Positions 6,870 through 11,994 of a stretch of DNA of 11,994 bases are shown here, one piece after another (within the stretch, counting starts at the first letter, position 1; each line of letters starts with the position of its first letter). The position numbers and the translations under genes were made by a program. Under the pieces are notes generated by a model that had not been told where the DNA came from, searched no databases, and saw only the letters and a program-made list of their open reading frames with translations. This DNA comes from CALMZY01 sp052033915 (lineage in GTDB: Bacteria > Verrucomicrobiota > Kiritimatiellia > CAIQIC01 > JAGNIJ01), in NCBI GenBank assembly GCA_052033915.1, contig JBPOJF010000027.1, positions 1 to 11,994 on the forward strand. The letters are read 5' to 3'.

Positions 6870-8156
6870 CTCAAATATCCGCGGCTGTCCGGTCGCCGAA
6901 ATCACGCTGTGCCAGAGCAGGCTTTCGGGGGACACCTGCCGCCGCGCGCGGGTCGCCATCGCGATGGGCACGTGTATGAACATATGCCACAAACCGATGA
7001 TCATATCCGTTTTACCCGCCATCGCGGCATGAACGGCATGGCGCGCGTACTGGTCGCACAGCACGCTGTCCTCGGAATTCGCCGGCACGCTCCGGATAAT
7101 ATAGCTGGGATCAATGTATTTCAGATTGATCGGGACAGCCTGCTGTTTGAAGTACGCCGTAATCCGGTCCTTCAGAAACAGCCCGATATCCTTGTGAAGC
7201 ACATTGCCCGACGCATCCTTCTCCATCGAACCGGCCAGCAGATCCTGCCCTGCACCCTCCGCGACAACAATCAGCGCGTGGCCGCGTCTCAGAATGCGCT
7301 TCTTCAGCACCGACAGGAACCCCGCCTCGCCCTCCAGCTTGAACGGCACTTCCGGGATGAGCGTGAAGTTGACCTCCTGGCTCGCCAGCGTCGCCATCGC
7401 CGCGATGAAGCCCGAATCGCGGCCCATCAGGCGGACCAGGCCGATGCCGTTGGGGTAGCTGGAGGCCTCCGCGTGAGCGCAGGACAGCACATCGCGGGCC
7501 CGATCCACGGCGGAAACAAAACCGAACGTGCTCCGGACATACATGATGTCGTTGTCGATCGTCTTCGGAATGCCCACGACGGCGATCAGAAGGCCGCGCC
7601 GGCGGATTTCCTCCACGATCCGGTGCGCGCCACGCTGCGTGCCGTCGCCGCCCACGCAGAAAAGAATGTTGACCCGGCGCTTCTCCAGGAAATCGACCAT
7701 GACAGACACCGGCTGCTCGCCGCGGGAGGAGCCCAGGATCGAACCGCCCTCCATGTGGATATCCTCCACGATCTCGGGCGTCAGCGTCATCGGCGGCAGC
7801 CCGGCGGTTTCATTCAGGCCCTGATAGCCGTAGCGAATGCCCAGCACCTCCTTGACGCCGTAGTTATGGAACAGCTCGTTGAACACCGACCGGATCACGT
7901 TGTTCAAACCCGGGCAAAGTCCGCCGCAGGTCACCAAGGCCACCCGCGTTTTCGACGGATCGAAGAACAGGTTTTGGCGAGGACCGGCCCTCTCGAACCG
8001 CAGGTCGCACGAATCCGGGTTCCCGTCCACCACGATATTGAAACGAACCCGCTCCTCGTCCGGGACGAAATTCCCGATCAGGTCGTTTCCGACGGTGTTG
8101 AGAGGCAGGGGCGATGCGAAAGCGCAAGGACCCAGCGTGGAAATAGTCGTGTCCAT
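6867..8156 (-). CDS. pfkA: TP0108-type 6-phosphofructokinase (PFKA family, group II)
   Basis: It phosphorylates fructose 6-phosphate to fructose 1,6-bisphosphate in the cytoplasm, the committed step of glycolysis. The 429-residue product has an N-terminal extension of about 70 residues before 'ALVTCGGLCPGLNNVIRS' (73-90), as in spirochaete TP0108-like and plant enzymes. Motifs in order are GIRYGYQGL (107-114), GGSILGSSRG (137-146), GGDGTQ (169-174), PKTIDND (197-203) with catalytic Asp201, MGRDSG (244-249) and PEVPF (268-272). Gly172 in GGDGT, where strictly PPi-dependent enzymes have Asp, points to ATP as donor. Lys198 in PKTIDND is shared with PPi enzymes and with plant-type ATP enzymes, so donor choice is likely but not certain. 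The start is firm: an in-frame TAA lies 9 nt upstream of the ATG and no other start is nearby. No Shine-Dalgarno is visible. It is transcribed toward the efflux operon but separated by 113 nt. Confidence 0.95.
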   Translation of the reverse strand: MDTTISTLGPCAFASPLPLNTVGNDLIGNFVPDEERVRFNIVVDGNPDSCDLRFERAGPRQNLFFDPSKTRVALVTCGGLCPGLNNVIRSVFNELFHNYGVKEVLGIRYGYQGLNETAGLPPMTLTPEIVEDIHMEGGSILGSSRGEQPVSVMVDFLEKRRVNILFCVGGDGTQRGAHRIVEEIRRRGLLIAVVGIPKTIDNDIMYVRSTFGFVSAVDRARDVLSCAHAEASSYPNGIGLVRLMGRDSGFIAAMATLASQEVNFTLIPEVPFKLEGEAGFLSVLKKRILRRGHALIVVAEGAGQDLLAGSMEKDASGNVLHKDIGLFLKDRITAYFKQQAVPINLKYIDPSYIIRSVPANSEDSVLCDQYARHAVHAAMAGKTDMIIGLWHMFIHVPIAMATRARRQVSPESLLWHSVISATGQPRIFE

Positions 8157-8276
8157 CGTCGGCGATTAAAACACCCCGCAAGGTGCCCGGCAAGTTCTCT
8201 CTTCACCGATCAGGTAAGGCTCGACTCCGGGCCCTGGAACGATCATCATTCGCCCGTACGACATCAGGAGCTGACC
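8157..8276. other. Divergent intergenic region between pfkA and the solute-binding lipoprotein
   Basis: These 120 nt separate two divergent genes and should hold both promoters. The pfkA promoter is visible at the left end. For the rightward gene I see a strong ribosome-binding site, AGGAG (8266-8270), with 6 nt spacing, but no convincing -35/-10 pair. No operator-like palindrome or riboswitch structure was recognised. Confidence 0.4.
8165..8193 (-). promoter_or_regulatory. Sigma70-type promoter for pfkA, placed for a leaderless mRNA
   Basis: On the minus strand, TTGCCG (8188-8193, 4 of 6 to the -35 consensus) is followed after exactly 17 nt by TTTAAT (8165-8170, 5 of 6 to the -10 consensus). 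Only 8 nt separate the -10 from the pfkA ATG at 8156, so transcription would start at or next to the start codon. This agrees with the missing Shine-Dalgarno. The match is by eye. Confidence 0.55.
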
Positions 8277-9053
8277 ATGAAACACCGTTCTCTGCTACGC
8301 TTGTGCATCCTGCTTGCGGCGGCCGGATTCCTCTTGACGGGGTGCAGGACCCTGTTCAAACCCTTCAAGCCCGCCCTGCGGGTCGGGGTCACGCCGGACT
8401 ACGCTCCTGTCATCATGAAGGAAGACGGCGTCCTTCGCGGTCTCGAAATCGATTTCGCCGTGCGGCTGGCCGACGCACTCGGGCGCCGGATCGACCTGGT
8501 CGAACTCTCGTGGGACCGCCAGGTCACGGCGTTGCTCAGCGGGAAAGTCGAACTGATCATGTCCGGGCTGACCGTCACCGATCTGCGCCGGGTGCGGATC
8601 GACTTCTGCGACCCCTACATGAAGTCGGGCCAGATGGCGCTGGTGCGGCGAAGAGGCGCGGACAGGATCAAGACGCTCGACGACGTCCTCTACTCTTTCG
8701 ACCGCATCGGCGTGAAGAAGGACACCACGGCCGACTGTTTCGCGCAGGAAAAGTGCACGCGCGCGCAGGTGGTCCAGTACCTGGTTCCGATCGACGCCGC
8801 GGTCGCGCTGCGCAACCGGCGGATCGACGCGTTCATCTACGACGCGCCGGCCATCTGGTGGCTCGCCTCGCAATACGAAGCCGATCTCGCCGTCGTGCCC
8901 ATCCTCCTCACCCAGGAAGATATGGCGTGGGGGATCAAGCCCGGCAACGAACCGCTCAAGAAGCAGGTCAACAACGTCCTGGCCCGGTGGAAGGAAGACG
9001 GGACGCTCCGGATTCTTCTGGATCGCTGGGTACCGAACAGGACAGGCGAATGA
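8277..9053 (+). CDS. Family-3 (amino-acid-type) solute-binding lipoprotein
   Basis: This is a periplasm-facing lipid-anchored binding protein of the bacterial extracellular solute-binding family 3 (SBP_bac_3), 258 residues. The lipobox LLTGC has the anchored cysteine at 23. The family core starts at 'LRVGVTPDYAPVIMKEDGVLRGLEIDFAVRLADALG'. Ligand-site landmarks of amino-acid binders are kept: 'SGLTVTDLRRVRIDFCDPY' (96-114) with Arg104/105 at the position that holds the ligand carboxylate, and Asp189 in 'IDAFIYDAPA' at the position that holds the amino group. Cys154 and Cys160 could form a disulfide. The start is the ATG at 8277 with AGGAG six nt upstream; the frame is open further upstream but that has no signal peptide. 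No ABC permease or ATPase is next to it, so it is an orphan here: it may serve a transporter encoded elsewhere or act as a sensor. Convergent with leuS. Confidence 0.92.
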   Translation: MKHRSLLRLCILLAAAGFLLTGCRTLFKPFKPALRVGVTPDYAPVIMKEDGVLRGLEIDFAVRLADALGRRIDLVELSWDRQVTALLSGKVELIMSGLTVTDLRRVRIDFCDPYMKSGQMALVRRRGADRIKTLDDVLYSFDRIGVKKDTTADCFAQEKCTRAQVVQYLVPIDAAVALRNRRIDAFIYDAPAIWWLASQYEADLAVVPILLTQEDMAWGIKPGNEPLKKQVNNVLARWKEDGTLRILLDRWVPNRTGE

Positions 9054-9054
9054 C

Positions 9055-9127
9055 GACCCTCCGGACCGAGCGCGAACGCCAGCGCCACGGGGTTCATGTT
9101 CTGCCCCGGACGGTCTGACCCCCTTTT
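9055..9127. terminator. Imperfect inverted repeat between convergent genes, possible terminator
   Basis: GACCCTCCGG (9055-9064) and CCGGACGGTC (9106-9115) pair at 9 of 10 positions across a 41-nt loop, which itself holds a 5-bp hairpin CGGGG/CCCCG (9088-9092, 9104-9108) that competes for bases with the outer stem. On the plus strand a short T-run follows (TTTT, 9124-9127), so it could end the solute-binding-protein transcript. On the minus strand no T-run follows, so evidence for leuS termination is weak. Confidence 0.35.
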
Positions 9128-11788
9128 CTAGGCAACCACGATGTTCAACAGCCGCCCCGGCACGTAAACGATCTTGCGGATCGTCTTGCCGGCGAGATGG
9201 GGCGACACGCCGGCATCCGCCTTCGCGGCGGCTTCGATGTCGGCCTGCGCGGCCGACGCCGGCGCCTGGATGCGACCGCGGAGCTTGCCGTTGACCTGAA
9301 CAGGGATTTCCATCGCGTCTTCCACGAGAAACTTCGGATCCACCGCCGGCCACGGCTCGTAGGCCAGGCTCTGCCCGTGCCCGAGCTTCTCCCACAATTC
9401 CTCCGCGAGATGCGGGGCGAATGGGGCCAGGACCAGGACAAACCGCGCGGCCTGATCGCGGCCGACGGCCCCGGCTTTGTACACCGCGTTCACGAATTCC
9501 ATCATCGCGGCAATCGCCGTGTTGAACTTCATGGACTCGATGTCGTCGCCGACCTTCCGGATCAGCCTGGAAAGCTCGCGTTCGAGTTCCTCGCTGCCGG
9601 AATCGCCTGCCAGCGCGGCATGATCCTCGTCGCCGGCAACCATGCGCCACACGCGATTGAGGAAGCGGTGCACGCCGGGCACATCGCGCGTATTCCAGGG
9701 CTTGGACGCCTCCAGCGGGCCCATGAACATTTCGTAAAGCCGGAACGTATCGGCGCCGAATTCGGCGATGACCTCGTCCGGGTTTACGACGTTCTTCAGG
9801 CTCTTCGACATTTTCTCGATCGACTCGATCAGTTCCTCGCCCGTCTCCTTGTGCCGCGGCCTGTCACCGCTGAGATCGACTTTGTCGTAGCCGAGGTAGA
9901 TGCCGCGCTTGTCGCGGTACGCGAAGCTGCGGATCATGCCCTGATTGAAAAGCTTCCCGAAAGGCTCGGGCTTCGAAACGTGGCCCAGGTCGTACAACAC
10001 CTTGTGCCAGAAACGCGCGTACAGCAGATGCAGCACCGCGTGCTCCGCGCCGCCGACGTACAGATCCACGCCGTTCGGCGACATCCAGTATTTCTCGACC
10101 TCGGGATCGCAGAACCGCTTGTCGTTCTTCGGGTCGAGGTAGCGCAAATAGTACCAGCACGAGCCGGCCCACTGCGGCATCGCGTTCAGTTCACGCTGCG
10201 CAGGCTTTCCGCATGACGGGCACGGGGTCGTCACCCACTCCTTCACCCGGCCCAGCGGCGGCTTCGGCGGCGCCTCGGGATCGTCGCTGACCTCGGGCGT
10301 GAAATCCGCCAGGTCCGGCAGAAGCAGCGGCAGTTCGTCCTCGGGCAGGCCGACCGTTCCGCAGTCCGCGCAGTGCACGATCGGGAACGGCTCGCCCCAG
10401 TACCACTGGCGGCTGAACACCCAGTCGCGCAGCTTGTAGTTCACGGCGAACCGGCCGAGGCCGGCGGCCTCGAGGTCGGCCGTAATCCTCTTCTTGAACT
10501 CCGGCGTCGTGAGCCCGTTGTACTTGCCGGAATGGACCGCGACGCCGTCGGCGACATAGCCCTTCCAATCCACGCCGGACGGGGGCTGGACCACCTGCAC
10601 GATCGGGAGTTTGAACTTCGTCGCAAACTCGAAGTCGCGCGTGTCGTGTGCGGGGACGGCCATGATCGCGCCCGTGCCGTAGCCCATCATCACGTAGTCG
10701 GCGATCCAGATCGGAATCTTCTGTTCGTTGACCGGGTTGACGGCGTACGCGCCGGTGAAAACGCCCGTCTTCTCCTTGCCCTCGGCCATGCGCTCGATCT
10801 CCGACTTGCGGCCCGCGGATTCGACGTACGCCTTCACCGCCGCGCGTTGTTCCGCCGTCGTGATCGGCTCAACCAGCGGATGCTCCGGGGCGAGGACCAT
10901 GTACGTCGCGCCGAAGAGCGTGTCGGGGCGAGTCGTATACACGACCACCTGGAGCGTGGAACAGGCCACTTGAAACTTCACCTCGGCGCCTTCGGATTTC
11001 CCGATCCAATTCCGCTGCATGTTCTTGATGGACTCGGGCCAGTCGCAGAACTTCAGGTCGTCGACGAGGCGCTCGGCATACGACGTGATGCGCAGCATCC
11101 ACTGCTTGAGCGCGCGGCGATAGACCGGATGGTTGCCGCGGTCGGAACGGCCCTCATTCGTCACCTCCTCGTTCGCCAGAACGGTGCCGAGCGCCGGGCA
11201 CCAGTTGACCGGCACCTCGGACATGAACGCCAGCCGCCGTTCGTCCACCGCCTCGCGGAGCGCGGCGCCGGACAGCCCCTGCTTCTTCAGCTTCTCGACG
11301 AGCGTCGAGATCGGGCGCGCTTTCTGCGCGTCCGCGTCGAACCACGCATTGAACATCTGGAGGAAAATCCACTGGGTCCAGCGGTAGTAGTCCGGGTCGG
11401 TCGTCGCCACGCGCCGCGACCAGTCGTACGAAAACCCGAACATCTTGATCTGGCGCTCGATGTTCGCGATGTTGCGCTCCGTCGTCACGCGCGGATGGAT
11501 GCCGTGCTCGACCGCGTACTGCTGCGCCGGCAGGCCGAACGAGTCGTAGCCCATCGGATGCAGGACGTTAAAGCCCTTCATGCGCTTATAGCGGGAAACG
11601 ATGTCCGTGGCCGTGTATCCCTCGGGGTGGCCGACATGCAGGCCCGCGCCGCTCGGATACGGGAACATGTCGAGCACGTACATCTTGGGCTTGGACGTAT
11701 CGGGCCGGTTCGGCACTTCGAACGTCTTGTTCTCCGCCCAGTACTTCTGCCACTTCTTCTCGATTTCACTGAAAGGATAGACAGCCAT
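9128..11788 (-). CDS. leuS: Leucyl-tRNA synthetase
   Basis: It charges tRNA-Leu with leucine in the cytoplasm and edits mischarged amino acids. The 886-residue class I enzyme has the HIGH motif as HVGH (51-54), preceded by 'MFPYPSGAGL', and KMSKS at 659-663. The CP1 editing domain (roughly 265-455) shows 'TTRPDTLFG' (285-293) and 'GTGAIMAVPAHDTRDFEFA' (371-389), with Asp382 at the amino-acid-binding position. Two CxxC pairs, Cys473/Cys476 and Cys523/Cys526, suggest a zinc ribbon. The anticodon-binding domain covers about 700-820 and the C-terminal tRNA-binding domain ends in 'GRLLNIVVA'. A segment at about 151-190 (KARPISTLVEKLKK and following) is longer than in E. coli and is typical of PVC-type LeuRS. 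I chose the ATG at 11788 because MAVYPFSEIEKKWQKYW is the usual N-terminus and GGAAGGT (11794-11800) lies 5 nt upstream; an in-frame ATG at 11839 adds 17 unlikely residues. Confidence 0.98.
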   Translation of the reverse strand: MAVYPFSEIEKKWQKYWAENKTFEVPNRPDTSKPKMYVLDMFPYPSGAGLHVGHPEGYTATDIVSRYKRMKGFNVLHPMGYDSFGLPAQQYAVEHGIHPRVTTERNIANIERQIKMFGFSYDWSRRVATTDPDYYRWTQWIFLQMFNAWFDADAQKARPISTLVEKLKKQGLSGAALREAVDERRLAFMSEVPVNWCPALGTVLANEEVTNEGRSDRGNHPVYRRALKQWMLRITSYAERLVDDLKFCDWPESIKNMQRNWIGKSEGAEVKFQVACSTLQVVVYTTRPDTLFGATYMVLAPEHPLVEPITTAEQRAAVKAYVESAGRKSEIERMAEGKEKTGVFTGAYAVNPVNEQKIPIWIADYVMMGYGTGAIMAVPAHDTRDFEFATKFKLPIVQVVQPPSGVDWKGYVADGVAVHSGKYNGLTTPEFKKRITADLEAAGLGRFAVNYKLRDWVFSRQWYWGEPFPIVHCADCGTVGLPEDELPLLLPDLADFTPEVSDDPEAPPKPPLGRVKEWVTTPCPSCGKPAQRELNAMPQWAGSCWYYLRYLDPKNDKRFCDPEVEKYWMSPNGVDLYVGGAEHAVLHLLYARFWHKVLYDLGHVSKPEPFGKLFNQGMIRSFAYRDKRGIYLGYDKVDLSGDRPRHKETGEELIESIEKMSKSLKNVVNPDEVIAEFGADTFRLYEMFMGPLEASKPWNTRDVPGVHRFLNRVWRMVAGDEDHAALAGDSGSEELERELSRLIRKVGDDIESMKFNTAIAAMMEFVNAVYKAGAVGRDQAARFVLVLAPFAPHLAEELWEKLGHGQSLAYEPWPAVDPKFLVEDAMEIPVQVNGKLRGRIQAPASAAQADIEAAAKADAGVSPHLAGKTIRKIVYVPGRLLNIVVA

Positions 11789-11890
11789 TTTGCACCTTCC
11801 CGAGGTAAAACGCGCAGAGCATACCGCATCACACCGCAAAATCAGCAGAAAAAGCGCATCCCCTTCACCGGCGCGCGCAACGCACGCAGC
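11789..11890 (-). promoter_or_regulatory. leuS upstream region with putative promoter
   Basis: This 102-nt gap precedes leuS. On the minus strand, TATGCT (11818-11823) is a fair -10 placed about 30 nt before the ATG, with CTGATT (11840-11845) 16 nt upstream as a weak -35 (3 of 6). A five-T run at 11849-11853, after GC-rich sequence with only a 4-bp stem, could be a feeble terminator for the preceding gene. I saw no T-box: there is no T-box consensus, and the leader is too short for one. Confidence 0.35.
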
Positions 11891-11994
11891 CTACGGCTCC
11901 GGCGCTTGGGCACCGGCGACCACCCTGAAGAAGCGGCGGGGGGGTGTCAGCGCGCCGAAGTCCAGCGTGAAAACCAGTTCGCCGCCTGTCGCGC
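11891..11994 (-). CDS. C-terminal fragment of an unidentified, probably secreted protein (clipped by window edge)
   Basis: Reading leftward from the edge in the frame beginning at 11992, 33 codons run to a TAG at 11891-11893. They include 'GELVFTLDFGALTPPRRFFRVV' in two parts: GELVFTLDFGALTPP, then RRFFRVV, before a short AGAQAPEP tail. A closing strand with an aromatic-rich RRFFRV or RRFYRV ending is common on large secreted or surface proteins of Verrucomicrobiota and Kiritimatiellota. The other two frames on this strand are either interrupted or give Arg-rich nonsense. Function cannot be assigned. It is co-directional with leuS, 102 nt upstream of it. Confidence 0.5.
   Translation of the reverse strand, partial: ATGGELVFTLDFGALTPPRRFFRVVAGAQAPEP

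Noticed and set aside
9050..9118. A 22-codon frame whose ATG overlaps the stop of the solute-binding protein (ATGA)
   Set aside because: Its product is short, Arg-rich and without features, and it lies inside the inverted-repeat region; the overlap is probably chance.
8183..9118. Long alternative plus-strand frame across the solute-binding protein gene
   Set aside because: It is a shifted-frame shadow of a gene with clear lipobox and family motifs, and is Arg/Gly-rich without domains.
9197..10216. Plus-strand open frame opposite leuS
   Set aside because: It is antisense to the conserved LeuRS catalytic and C-terminal regions and has no recognisable domain.
11789..11839. Extended LeuRS start at 11839
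   Set aside because: The extra 17 residues are Cys/Arg-rich and read through the putative promoter and ribosome-binding site; MAVYPF is the family-typical start.
11789..11890. T-box leader for leuS
   Set aside because: The gap is only 102 nt and lacks a T-box consensus and a terminator/antiterminator pair.

Overview
The window is a GC-rich stretch of bacterial chromosome. Almost every base is accounted for by seven genes: six complete and one clipped at the right edge. The likely source is a Gram-negative bacterium of the PVC group (Verrucomicrobiota, Kiritimatiellota or relatives). This is an inference from three things: a LeuRS with the extra segment before its 'SEVPVNWCPALGTVLANEEVT' region, a TP0108-type phosphofructokinase, and a clipped upstream protein ending in an RRFFRV-type tail of the kind common on secreted proteins in that group. 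The outer-membrane lipoproteins and the tripartite pump show that the cell has two membranes. No 16S or other decisive marker is present, so the phylum remains a judgement.

Layout from left to right. Positions 135-6753 (minus strand) hold a compact four-gene operon, transcribed from right to left. Its order is membrane-fusion lipoprotein (5647-6753), HAE1/AcrB-type RND pump (2480-5641), NodT/OprM-type outer-membrane channel lipoprotein (1075-2478), and an unrecognised, probably outer-membrane beta-barrel protein (135-1094). Junctions are 5 nt, 1 nt and a 20-nt overlap, so the first three genes build one proton-driven efflux pump and the fourth is co-expressed with it. Positions 6867-8156 (minus) encode a TP0108-type 6-phosphofructokinase. 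Positions 8277-9053 (plus) encode a family-3 solute-binding lipoprotein, the only rightward gene. Positions 9128-11788 (minus) encode leucyl-tRNA synthetase. Positions 11891-11994 (minus) hold the last 33 codons of another protein.

Non-coding parts are short. The pfk/efflux gap (6754-6866) carries two interleaved perfect inverted repeats and a T-tract, readable as a terminator or a pseudoknot. The pfk/solute-binding-protein divergent gap (8157-8276) has a good sigma70-type promoter so close to the pfk ATG that the mRNA may be leaderless. The convergent gap (9054-9127) has an imperfect inverted repeat. No tRNA, rRNA, CRISPR array, insertion sequence or phage gene was seen.

The content is mostly housekeeping plus a standard efflux operon. 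The points most worth a second look are the barrel protein fused by overlap to the pump operon, the leaderless-type pfk start, and the interleaved repeats after pfk. I did not find clear evidence of a wholly new system.
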